From contig JAOPVM010000014.1 of the NCBI GenBank assembly GCA_025966215.1, forward strand, positions 1-7,186: a stretch of DNA of 7,186 nt, given 5' to 3'. Numbering within the stretch: the first letter of the stretch is position 1; each line of letters opens with the position of its first letter. The notes beneath the pieces are model-generated. The model had not been told where the DNA came from, did no database searches, and saw only the letters and a program-made list of their open reading frames with translations. The translations under genes and the position numbers were made by a program. Shown here in pieces: positions 1 through 6,528 of this stretch. The DNA is from Klenkia sp. GTDB lineage: Bacteria > Actinomycetota > Actinomycetes > Mycobacteriales > Geodermatophilaceae.

Positions 1-297
1 GAGCTGGCGCTGATGAAGCCGACCGCGATCCTGGTCAACACCAGCCGCGGGCCGATCGTCGACGAGGCCGCCCTCGTCGCTGCGCTTCGGGACGGGAAGA
101 TCCACGGCGCCGGGCTCGACGTCTACGACACCGAACCGCTGCCGGTGGACTCCCCGCTGCGCGAGCTGCGTCGCGCCGTCCTCACCCCGCACCTGGGCTA
201 CGTCACCGAGGGCACCTACGAGGTCTTCTGGCGGGACGTCGTCGAGGACGTGGCCGCGTGGTCGGCGGGCAGCCCGGTTCGCCTCCTGGAGGCCTGA
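1..297 (+). CDS. D-2-hydroxyacid dehydrogenase, NAD-dependent (3' end only)
   Basis: The reading frame is open from the left edge to a TGA at 295-297, so only the last 98 residues are seen. They hold the end of the NAD-binding domain and the return to the catalytic domain of the D-isomer 2-hydroxyacid dehydrogenase family (phosphoglycerate dehydrogenase-like): [13 protein letters not shown], then [11 protein letters not shown] with the active-site Glu (residue 45 of the fragment), then LTPHLGYVT with the catalytic His (residue 64). The family reduces 2-oxo acids to D-2-hydroxy acids, or the reverse, with NAD(H) in the cytoplasm. The TPHLGYVT ending, rather than the HIAGST form of classical SerA, and the absence of an ACT domain argue against a housekeeping 3-phosphoglycerate dehydrogenase. 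The substrate cannot be inferred. The protein ends normally at SPVRLLEA and looks intact. Confidence 0.92.
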   Translation, partial: ELALMKPTAILVNTSRGPIVDEAALVAALRDGKIHGAGLDVYDTEPLPVDSPLRELRRAVLTPHLGYVTEGTYEVFWRDVVEDVAAWSAGSPVRLLEA

Positions 298-378
298 GCG
301 TCACCCCGCCGGGGGGAACCGCCCGCCTCACACCCCGGGTTGCGCAGTGCGGAACGACATGGGTGCTCAAATGGCCCG

Positions 379-2133
379 ATGAGCCGGCTGCGTTCGCCCG
401 AGGTCGTCGCCCCCCGGGCGATGGCAGGCACCATCGCGGTCTTCTACCTGGTCGGTGGCCTCGCCGGTCTGCTCATCACCGCCGGTGCCGACACCGACCG
501 GACGACCGGGCGGGTGCTCGCGGCCCTGTCGGTCGCCGCGTTCGTGGGCGCCGCGGTCGTGCACCGCTGGGCCCGCGGGTGGCCGCGCTGGGCGTTCCAC
601 GTCGTCGTCACGTCGGCCGCCGTGCTCATCGACGTCGCGGTGCTGCTGACGCCGCACTCCAGCAGTGCCGTGGTCACCGCCTCGCTGATGACCTTCGTGG
701 TGGTCGTCGGCTACCTCTTCTTCAGCGTCGTCGTCGGCACCGCGTACCTGGTGGGCGGCCTGGCCGGGGTCACCCTCGCCCTCCTCGCGCAGGGCGACGT
801 CACGCTCCCCACCGCCATGGCGCTGCAGACGGTCATCGTCGCCCTCGGCACGGTCACCCGCAGCCTGGTGCTGCGGGCCTCCGACGCCAGCCGCGACCCG
901 CTCACCGAACTGGCCAACCGGCGCGGCTTCGACCAGGCGATGCAGGACCTGCTGGCCGGCCTCGGGGAGGACGACCGGCTGTCGGCCGCCCTGCTCGACC
1001 TCGACGGCTTCAAGGCCGTCAACGACACGCTGGGCCACGAGGCCGGGGACCACGTGCTGCGCGAGGTCGCCGCGGCCTGGAGTGCGGCACTGCCCCCCGA
1101 CGCCGTCCTCGCCCGGCACGGCGGCGACGAGTTCGCGCTGCTGCTGCCCGGCCTCGGCGGCTCCGACGCGCTGGCCCTGGTGCGCTCGGTGTGTGCCCGG
1201 TACCCCGACCTGCGGTTGTCCGTCGGCGTGGCCCAGTACGTGTCGGGGGAGAGCGCCGCCCAGCTGATGCGCCGCGCCGACCAGGCGCTCTACTCGGCCA
1301 AGGCCGCCGGGCGCGGCCGCTGCGAGCTGGAGGGCGGCGGGGACGTCCCCGAGCTGGTCAGCGAACTGGCTGCCGCCGTCCGCGCGGGGGACGTGCAGGT
1401 GTACTTCCAGCCCGTCCAGCAGCTGGCCACCGACTCCGTGCTGGGTGTCGAGGCGCTGGCCCGGTGGACCCGGCCCGGGGTGGGCCCGGTGTCGCCGGAG
1501 GAGTTCATCGCGCTGGCCGAGCGGCACCACCTCATCGGAGCACTCGGCGAGCACGTGATGCGCAGCGCCACCGGCCAGCTCGCCGAGCTGTACGCCCGCA
1601 CGGGCCGCCGGCTGCGCCTGGGCGTCAACGTCTCCGGCCTGGAGCTGTGCGACCCCGGCTACCCCGAGCGGATGCGGGCGGTCCTGGCCGAGACCGGCTG
1701 GCCGGCGTCGGAGACGGTGCTCGAGGTGACCGAGAGCCTGCTGGACGCCGAGTCGGCCGAGGCCGTCCGCGCCCTGCACAGCCTGCGCGCCCAGGGCATC
1801 GTCGTGGCCATCGACGACTTCGGCACCGGCTACTCCTCGCTGAGCCGCCTGGACACCCTCCCCGCCGACATCCTCAAGGTCGACTCCTCCTTCATCGCCG
1901 CGATCACCACCTCACCGCGCCGCGCCCAGCTGCTGCGCAGCATCGTCGGGCTGGCCACCGGACTCGGCCTCGACGTCGTCGCCGAGGGCGTGGAGACCGC
2001 CGAGCAGGCCGCGCTGCTGGAGACCGTGGGCTGCACCTTCGGGCAGGGTTGGCTGTACGGGCCGCCCGCGCCGCTGGCCGAGGTGGTCGCCGGCCTCGGA
2101 TGGACGACGCCGACGAACGCGCCGCGTCCCTAG
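379..2133 (+). CDS. Membrane-bound GGDEF-EAL protein (c-di-GMP cyclase/phosphodiesterase)
   Basis: A 584-residue protein predicted to make and break cyclic di-GMP at the cytoplasmic membrane. Residues about 14-150 are strongly hydrophobic and hold five or six membrane segments with no recognised sensor domain. The GGDEF domain (about 171-325) starts at DPLTELANRRGF, has LDLDGFKAVNDTLGH around residue 207, the intact signature GGDEF at 248-252, and RADQALYSAK near its end. The inhibitory RxxD I-site that normally precedes the signature is absent: the aligned positions are Pro and Ala. The EAL domain (about 340-580) has E358-A-L, N417, E449 and E452 in LEVTES, DDFGTG at 479-484, K500, E536 in AEGVE and Q556, so all the usual metal and catalytic residues seem present. 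The family predicts a bifunctional enzyme, one half possibly dominating. The ATG at 379 gives a natural N-terminus; a TTG at 340 would add 13 residues and an ATG at 421 would cut into the first membrane segment. No clear Shine-Dalgarno is seen, so it may be leaderless. Confidence 0.95.
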   Translation: MSRLRSPEVVAPRAMAGTIAVFYLVGGLAGLLITAGADTDRTTGRVLAALSVAAFVGAAVVHRWARGWPRWAFHVVVTSAAVLIDVAVLLTPHSSSAVVTASLMTFVVVVGYLFFSVVVGTAYLVGGLAGVTLALLAQGDVTLPTAMALQTVIVALGTVTRSLVLRASDASRDPLTELANRRGFDQAMQDLLAGLGEDDRLSAALLDLDGFKAVNDTLGHEAGDHVLREVAAAWSAALPPDAVLARHGGDEFALLLPGLGGSDALALVRSVCARYPDLRLSVGVAQYVSGESAAQLMRRADQALYSAKAAGRGRCELEGGGDVPELVSELAAAVRAGDVQVYFQPVQQLATDSVLGVEALARWTRPGVGPVSPEEFIALAERHHLIGALGEHVMRSATGQLAELYARTGRRLRLGVNVSGLELCDPGYPERMRAVLAETGWPASETVLEVTESLLDAESAEAVRALHSLRAQGIVVAIDDFGTGYSSLSRLDTLPADILKVDSSFIAAITTSPRRAQLLRSIVGLATGLGLDVVAEGVETAEQAALLETVGCTFGQGWLYGPPAPLAEVVAGLGWTTPTNAPRP

Positions 2134-3860
2134 CCGACGAGCTTGGCGAGCCGGGCCCGCAGCGCCGGCGCCCGGTGGGCGTTGCCGTGCAGCTCCACGT
2201 ACCGCTCCCCGAACGCCGACAGCAGCGCGTCGTCCAGCCGGCGGACCGCGCCCGGCGGGTACCGGTAGCCCATCCGCTCGGCGATCGCGGCGTCCCCCGC
2301 CGTCCGGAGCACGTCACCCAGCTCCACCAGCGACGTCACGCCCAGCTCGAGCAGCAGGCCGGAGATCCAGTCGTAGTGGTCCGGGCGCGACCAGTCGGCG
2401 TCGGCGTACTGGCCGGCCAGGAACGCGGCGAGCTCGCGCGGGGCGATGCGCGGGTCGTCGGGGTCCTCGTCCTCGGTGGCCTCGATCGCCGGGGCCCGCA
2501 GCCGCTCGCGGATCGCGGTGAACTCCTGGTCGGCGAGCTCCAGCAGCCCTGCGGCGAGGGTGAACCTGCGGTCGAACTCCGAGGCGTGCTCGGCGGGCAC
2601 CGTGCCCTTGTAGCGGATGTCGTGCTCGAACTCCGCCCACGCGTGCTGCAGCACGGTGCGCACCTGGACCTGCACCCGGCGGTCGCGCAACGCCGGCCAC
2701 TCGTCGGCCCGGGCGGGGTCGACGGCGATCTGCAGGTGCCGGCTGGCGTAGCCGAACCGGCCCTCCCGCGCGGTCTGCGAGGCCAGATCGCGGTCGTCGA
2801 GCACCACCACCTGCTCGGCGAGCAGCTCGGCCACGACGACGACGTCGCTCTGCACGTAGGTGATCACCCGAACGCCGATCACGTCGCCGATCTCGGTGGC
2901 CGGGTCGGCGTACAGCCGGACGCCGTCCTCCTCCCGGGTCGCCTTCTCCGCGTAGGAGGCAATCGTCTTCGCCCGGCCGGTGACCGACAGGTAGTTGATC
3001 CCGGCCTCGTCGAGCAGGCCGCTGACCAGGGCCAACGCCGACTCCGCGGCGCTGACGGTCTCCGGGTAGGCGTCCGCGTACGCCTGGATGGCGCGCGGCA
3101 CCGGGTCCAGGTCGGGTGGGGGAGTGGCCTTCAGCGGCAGCAGGTCCGAGGGCAGCGTGGGGGTCACGATCGCACCCGACGTGGCGTCGCCGTAGGTGGT
3201 CACGTCGTCCGGACGACGGACGGCGATCCACCCCACGTACGCGCAGACGACGGCGTCGACCTGGTCCTCCACCACCCGCAGCTGCGCCTTCTTCGTCGCG
3301 GCCACCACCTGGTCGCGCAGGTCGGCGAACAGCGGACCGAGCCGGAGCTCCGACACCGCGCCCAGGTGGTCCATGAGCACCAACAGCTCGGCCTGCAGCT
3401 GGGGGAACTCCCGGCCCGGCTTGTTCTTGTACTTCAACGTCTTGCCCAGCCGGAACAACGAGACGGTCGCCGCGTGCGGGTAGACCTCGATGCCGCGCCG
3501 CTCCCGGCCCGAGCGGGGGTTGAGGTCGAGCCCGAGGCGGCGGGCCAGCCGGCCGCCGCGGGTGTCGCCGTCGGTGAACTCGGGCTTGCCCTGGTTGGTC
3601 GGGTGCGCCCCGGCCTGGAACTTCGCGAAGTCGGCGTTGAGCTCCTTCTCGGCGTCCCGGTTGCCGGTGGCGTTGGTGACCAGCAGCGGCGCGTCGATCG
3701 CCACGATGCAGGGGCCGGCGACGAAGGGGGCGAGCGCGCCCTCGATCTGCTCGTCGGTGCGGACGGCGCAGACGTGCACCAGCCGCCCGTCGTCGTCGAG
3801 CACCGCGAGCCCGGTGGGCGACTTGGACCCCCAGGCGAGGTCGATCCCGATGTGCTGCAC
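2130..3860 (-). CDS. DUF429 (RNase H-like) - RelA/SpoT alarmone synthetase fusion protein
   Basis: One uninterrupted 576-residue frame (GTG start at 3860) joins two families. Residues 1-240 are DUF429, a predicted RNase H-fold nuclease domain: IGIDLAWG (D7), AIDAPL (D56), EVYPHA (E125) and DQVDAVVCAY (D199, D202) supply the acidic residues expected of that fold. A proline-rich linker (about 238-256) leads to a RelA/SpoT nucleotidyltransferase domain (about 257-455): RxKxxxSxxxK (R296, K298, S302, K306), DVIGVR with the Mg-binding D326, GYASRH (Y371, H375), and QVQVRT followed by HAWAEFEHDIRYK. No HD hydrolase, TGS or ACT domain is present, so this is a small-alarmone-synthetase-type module. 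Residues 457-576 form a helical tail of the sort found in actinobacterial stand-alone synthetases. Residue 397 is Gln where the catalytic Glu of ExQxRT is expected, so activity is in doubt. The GTG start places the first strand of DUF429 right at the N-terminus; starts at 3962 or 3956 would add a Gln/Arg-rich extension of 34 or 32 residues and overlap the divergent antitoxin gene. Domain assignments are secure; joint function is inference. Confidence 0.9.
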   Translation of the reverse strand: MQHIGIDLAWGSKSPTGLAVLDDDGRLVHVCAVRTDEQIEGALAPFVAGPCIVAIDAPLLVTNATGNRDAEKELNADFAKFQAGAHPTNQGKPEFTDGDTRGGRLARRLGLDLNPRSGRERRGIEVYPHAATVSLFRLGKTLKYKNKPGREFPQLQAELLVLMDHLGAVSELRLGPLFADLRDQVVAATKKAQLRVVEDQVDAVVCAYVGWIAVRRPDDVTTYGDATSGAIVTPTLPSDLLPLKATPPPDLDPVPRAIQAYADAYPETVSAAESALALVSGLLDEAGINYLSVTGRAKTIASYAEKATREEDGVRLYADPATEIGDVIGVRVITYVQSDVVVVAELLAEQVVVLDDRDLASQTAREGRFGYASRHLQIAVDPARADEWPALRDRRVQVQVRTVLQHAWAEFEHDIRYKGTVPAEHASEFDRRFTLAAGLLELADQEFTAIRERLRAPAIEATEDEDPDDPRIAPRELAAFLAGQYADADWSRPDHYDWISGLLLELGVTSLVELGDVLRTAGDAAIAERMGYRYPPGAVRRLDDALLSAFGERYVELHGNAHRAPALRARLAKLVG

Positions 3861-3869
3861 GGGGGACAG

Positions 3870-3877
3870 CCTGCCTT
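3870..3877 (-). promoter_or_regulatory. Possible ribosome binding site for the DUF429-RelA/SpoT gene
   Basis: On the - strand AAGGCAGG lies 9 bases before the GTG at 3860. It supports the GTG over the upstream ATGs at 3962 and 3956. The spacing is at the long end, so this is only moderate evidence. Confidence 0.4.
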
Positions 3878-3942
3878 GTCGGTGCGCCGTGCCCGGGAGG
3901 GCGCTGAGGGCACGTTGCTGCCGTTGCTGCTGATCTGCACGT

Positions 3943-4155
3943 GTGACCGTCTCCATGACCATCCGTGACGTCCCCGACGAGACGCGTGCTGAGCTCGCGG
4001 CGCGTGCCGCACGCTCCGGACAGTCGCTGCAGGAGTACGTGCGGGGTCAGCTGACCGCCTGGGCCTCCCGGCCCGGTCCGGAGGACGTGCGGCTCAGCCG
4101 GGCCGGTGGGCCTCGCTGTCCGTTCCGGACGCCCCCAGGAGGACCCGGCAGCTGA
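3943..4155 (+). CDS. Orphan VapB/FitA-like antitoxin, C-terminus atypical (probable remnant)
   Basis: Seventy residues from a GTG at 3943 (66 from an ATG at 3955). MTIRDVPDETRAELAARAA followed by SGQSLQEYVRGQL is the ribbon-helix-helix DNA-binding region characteristic of FitA/VapB-type antitoxins, which dimerise, bind their own operator and neutralise a PIN-domain ribonuclease encoded just downstream. Here, after about residue 45, the chain does not look like a normal toxin-binding tail but like a Gly/Pro/Arg-rich run-out ending in a TGA. No PIN toxin follows: the next gene is an unrelated VOC gene on the opposite strand, 18 bases on. This suggests a remnant of a toxin-antitoxin pair whose 3' part and toxin were lost, though the DNA-binding half may still be made and act as a repressor. 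No Shine-Dalgarno is obvious at either start. It diverges from the DUF429-RelA/SpoT gene with 82 bases between starts. The N-terminal family call is good; remnant status is inference. Confidence 0.72.
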   Translation: MTVSMTIRDVPDETRAELAARAARSGQSLQEYVRGQLTAWASRPGPEDVRLSRAGGPRCPFRTPPGGPGS

Positions 4156-4173
4156 GTGGGTCGGTGGCCGGCC

Positions 4174-4506
4174 TCACGCGCCGGTCAGCACGACGCGGTT
4201 GCCGTCCGGGTCGGCCAGCTGGAGCAGCCGGGACGCCGTGGCCTGTTGCGGTCCGTCGTGGTCGACCCCGGCCGCGGTCAGCGCCGCGACCACCGCGTCC
4301 AGGTCGCTGGTGGCGAGCGTGACGCCGGACCGCCCGGCCCGGTCGGGCTCGAGGAACACCTGGACGCCGCCGTCGGGCAGGTGCCACTCCAGCAGGCCGC
4401 CCATCGGGCGGGCGTCGGGGCCGCGGTCGAACAGGGTGGCGTACCAGTGCTCGGCGCGGTCCAGGTCGGAGACGGCGAGGCTGGCCAGGGCGTTCGTGAT
4501 GGTCAC
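4174..4506 (-). CDS. VOC family protein (glyoxalase/bleomycin-resistance fold)
   Basis: A 110-residue protein with the pattern of one small vicinal-oxygen-chelate domain: an N-terminal beta-alpha unit (ASLAVSDLDRAEHWYATLF), GGLLEWHLPDGGVQVFLEP in the middle, SGVTLATSDLDAVVAALTAAG starting the second half, and the typical ending LADPDGNRVVLTG. Members work as dimers in metal-dependent isomerases, dioxygenases and antibiotic-binding proteins; nothing here fixes a substrate or shows a full metal triad, so no reaction is assigned. The GTG at 4506 is chosen because it has a well-spaced AGGA and starts directly on the first strand; an ATG at 4566 would prepend 20 residues rich in Pro and His that do not fit the family. 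The gene is divergent from the HNH lipoprotein gene, with 113 bases between starts. Confidence 0.88.
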   Translation of the reverse strand: MTITNALASLAVSDLDRAEHWYATLFDRGPDARPMGGLLEWHLPDGGVQVFLEPDRAGRSGVTLATSDLDAVVAALTAAGVDHDGPQQATASRLLQLADPDGNRVVLTGA

Positions 4507-4513
4507 AGGGCTG

Positions 4514-4519
4514 TCCTGT
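4514..4519 (-). promoter_or_regulatory. Ribosome binding site deciding the VOC gene start
   Basis: On the - strand ACAGGA lies 7 bases before the GTG at 4506. It favours this start over the in-frame ATG at 4566. Confidence 0.6.
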
Positions 4520-4556
4520 CGGTCGGGGGTGTCGTGGTGAGGACCCGGCGGCCGGA

Positions 4557-4574
4557 CGGGACTCATCGGTCCCG
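4557..4574. repeat. Inverted repeat in the divergent VOC/lipoprotein promoter region
   Basis: CGGGAC at 4557-4562 and GTCCCG at 4569-4574 form a perfect 6-base inverted repeat around a 6-base spacer, inside the 113-base gap between the divergent starts at 4506 and 4620. It could be an operator for both genes, but short repeats like this are frequent in GC-rich DNA. Confidence 0.3.
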
Positions 4575-4608
4575 CGTGTCGGGGGCGGCGGCGTGGCCCC
4601 CGGCCCGC

Positions 4609-4612
4609 AGGA
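4609..4612 (+). promoter_or_regulatory. Ribosome binding site deciding the lipoprotein gene start
   Basis: AGGA lies 7 bases before the ATG at 4620. It supports that start over the in-frame GTG at 4593, which would put nine extra residues ahead of the signal peptide. Confidence 0.6.
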
Positions 4613-4619
4613 TCGACGG

Positions 4620-5504
4620 ATGCGTCGACCAGGGGAGCGGGGGCTGCTCGTCGCCGCCGTCGCCGCCATGGCCCTGTTCGCCACCGGCTGCACCCCCGAG
4701 GTCACGGCCGAGAGCACGGCCGAGAGCACGGCCCCGACGTCCCCGACCGCCGCGCCCACGACCGTCGTCCCCGCGGCCGAGCCCGGGAGTGCGCTCGCGG
4801 CGCTCGCCACGCTCCCCGTCCGGGGCCGCGCGCCCCAGACCGGCTACGACCGGGACCAGTTCGGTGCCGGCTGGGTCGACACCGACCGCAACGGCTGCGA
4901 CACCCGCAACGACGTGCTGGCCCGAGACCTGGTCGACGAGCAGTTCTCGCCCGGCACCCGGGACTGCGTCGTCGTCACCGGCACGCTCGCCGACCCCTAC
5001 TCCGGGACGACGATCGTCTTCACCCGCGGCCAGGGCACCAGCGAGCTCGTGCAGATCGACCACGTCGTCGCGCTGTCCAACAGCTGGCAGACCGGCGCGC
5101 AGGGGTGGGACGCCGACACCCGCGCCCGGTTCGCCAACGACCCGCTCAACCTGCTCGCCGTCGACGGCTCGCTGAACCAGCAGAAGGGCGCCGGCGACAC
5201 CGCGACGTGGCTGCCGCCCCACCGCGCCTTCCGGTGCGACTACGTGGCGCGACAGGTCGCGGTGAAGTCCGCCTACGGTCTGTGGACGACGCAGGCCGAG
5301 CACGACGCGATGGCCACCGTCCTCGCCACCTGCCCCGACCAGCCGCTCCCCGGGGACCGGCCGGAGCCCACCCCCGCGGGCTCGGGCACCGGCTTCGCCA
5401 GCTGCGCCGAGGCCCGCGCGGCCGGCGCCGCCCCGGTGCGGGTCGGGGACCCCGGCTACCGCGAAGGTCTGGACGGCGACGGGGACGGCGTCGCCTGCGA
5501 GTGA
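4620..5504 (+). CDS. Exported lipoprotein with DUF1524 HNH nuclease domain and Excalibur motif
   Basis: A 294-residue protein likely anchored outside the membrane. It begins with a basic n-region (MRRPGERG) and a hydrophobic stretch ending LFATGC, a somewhat weak lipobox with Ala at -3, followed by a low-complexity Thr/Ala/Pro linker containing the repeat TAESTAEST. Residues about 68-240 are a DUF1524/HNH-type nuclease domain: D147-H148 in QIDHVVALS supplies the catalytic His, NDPLNLLAV gives N173 and N177, and GSLNQQKGAGD gives N186 and K189, followed by TWLPP. The last 36 residues (259-294) are an Excalibur calcium-binding motif, with Cys262, the DGDGDG loop and the terminal VACE. Such proteins are common in actinobacteria as secreted nucleases; a role in scavenging nucleic acids or acting on incoming DNA is inference. 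The gene is complete. The metallopeptidase gene starts 58 bases downstream on the same strand. Confidence 0.93.
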   Translation: MRRPGERGLLVAAVAAMALFATGCTPEVTAESTAESTAPTSPTAAPTTVVPAAEPGSALAALATLPVRGRAPQTGYDRDQFGAGWVDTDRNGCDTRNDVLARDLVDEQFSPGTRDCVVVTGTLADPYSGTTIVFTRGQGTSELVQIDHVVALSNSWQTGAQGWDADTRARFANDPLNLLAVDGSLNQQKGAGDTATWLPPHRAFRCDYVARQVAVKSAYGLWTTQAEHDAMATVLATCPDQPLPGDRPEPTPAGSGTGFASCAEARAAGAAPVRVGDPGYREGLDGDGDGVACE

Positions 5505-5552
5505 CGGCAGTTCCCGCGCACCGTCAGGGACACTCGAGGCAGCAACGGGGAC

Positions 5553-5557
5553 GGGAG
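5553..5557 (+). promoter_or_regulatory. Ribosome binding site of the metallopeptidase gene
   Basis: GGGAG lies 5 bases before the GTG at 5563 and identifies that GTG as the start. Confidence 0.6.
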
Positions 5558-5562
5558 CAGCG

Positions 5563-6528
5563 GTGACCGAGCAGGACAGCACCCGGCCGCTGCGTGCCTC
5601 GTCGTCCGGACGGGTGCCGCAGTGGGTGCTCGACGAGGCCGAGGGCCGCGTCCCGATGGGGGTCACCGGCCGCGACTGGTTCTCCGACGAGCCCCTCCCG
5701 CCCCCGCCGAGGAGGCGCCGCCGCGGGCGGACGGCGGTGGCGCTGCTGGTGCTCGTCGCCGTCGTCACCGGGGTGGTGCTCTACGACCGCTCGACGGTCA
5801 CCGCACCGCCGACCGTCGCCCCCGAGGCGGTCACCGAGCAGCCCGCCGCCCCCAGCGACTTCCCGACCGCCGGGGTGGGTGCCGCCGACGAGCCGCTCGG
5901 CGCCCCGCCCGAGGCGCCCGACAGCGACTCCTACGCCTTCGTCACCCTGCAGGCCGACGACGCCACCCCGGTGGCCTACGACCCCTGCCGTCCGGTCGAC
6001 GTCGTGGTCAACCTCGACGGCGCCCCCGTCGGCGGGCAGGCGCTGGTCCAGGACGCGCTGGTGCGGATGCAGGACACCACCGGACTGCAGTTCCGCTTGG
6101 AGGGCACCACCGACGAGCTGCCCACCGAGGCCCGCGCGGTGTTCCAGCCCGACCGGTACGGCGACCGCTGGGCGCCGGTGCTCATCGGCTGGCGCACCCC
6201 CGAGCAGCTCCCCGCGCTCGCCGGCGACGTCGCGGGGCTGGGCGGGAGCGCCTGGGCCGCCCCGGCCGACGGCACCCGGGTCTACGTCAGTGGCAACGTC
6301 ACCCTCGACGGCCCGGAGTTCGCCTCCCTCGTGGAGACCGACCGGGGCGCGGAGATCGCCCGCTCGATCCTGCTGCACGAACTGGGCCACGTCGTCGGCC
6401 TGCAGCACGTCTGGGACACCACCCAGCTGATGTACGCCACCACCCGGGGCGGGTTGCTCGACTTCGCCGACGGCGACCTCGCCGGCCTCGCCCGGCTGGG
6501 CGCGGGTGAGTGCGTCCCCCAGCTCTGA
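5563..6528 (+). CDS. Membrane-anchored zinc metallopeptidase, matrixin-like
   Basis: A 321-residue protein with a cytoplasmic N-terminal 50 residues ending in a run of Arg, one membrane segment at about 57-74 (VALLVLVAVVTGVVL), a Pro/Ala/Thr-rich linker to about 120, and an extracytoplasmic peptidase domain. The zinc site is HELGHVVGLQH, with H272, H276 and H282 as ligands and E273 as catalytic base, followed by a plausible Met-turn at M290 (QLMY). This is the metzincin pattern, and the overall layout is like the matrixin-type peptidases found in many actinobacteria. C142 and C317 could form a disulfide outside the cell. The N-terminal region has the motif VPQWVLDEAEGRVPMGVTGRDWF, listed here in two parts as VPQWVLDEAE and PMGVTGRDWF, whose role is unknown to me. 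No propeptide cysteine switch is seen. The target is unknown. It may be co-transcribed with the lipoprotein gene upstream. Confidence 0.93.
   Translation: MTEQDSTRPLRASSSGRVPQWVLDEAEGRVPMGVTGRDWFSDEPLPPPPRRRRRGRTAVALLVLVAVVTGVVLYDRSTVTAPPTVAPEAVTEQPAAPSDFPTAGVGAADEPLGAPPEAPDSDSYAFVTLQADDATPVAYDPCRPVDVVVNLDGAPVGGQALVQDALVRMQDTTGLQFRLEGTTDELPTEARAVFQPDRYGDRWAPVLIGWRTPEQLPALAGDVAGLGGSAWAAPADGTRVYVSGNVTLDGPEFASLVETDRGAEIARSILLHELGHVVGLQHVWDTTQLMYATTRGGLLDFADGDLAGLARLGAGECVPQL

Noticed and set aside
302..316. CCCC GCC GGGG hairpin after the dehydrogenase stop
   Set aside because: A stem of only four bases with a three-base loop is too weak to call a terminator in DNA this rich in G and C.
367..1779. 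A 470-codon open frame antisense to the GGDEF-EAL gene
   Set aside because: Composition is Gly/Gln/Arg/His-rich shadow translation; the opposite strand carries clear catalytic motifs.
3099..3101. A GTG in the linker that could start a separate RelA/SpoT gene
   Set aside because: No Shine-Dalgarno stands at a proper distance, and the frame is continuous with DUF429 with no stop between, so one fused protein is simpler. Internal initiation is not excluded.
258..3968. A 1236-codon open frame on the + strand across the GGDEF-EAL gene and antisense to the fusion gene
   Set aside because: It is Arg/Pro/Gly-rich with no domain pattern and overlaps two well supported genes. Long stop-free shadow frames are expected at this GC content.
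4706..4735. Short tandem DNA repeat (GCCGAGAGCACG units) in the lipoprotein gene
   Set aside because: It simply encodes the TAES linker repeat after the lipobox, and needs no separate explanation.
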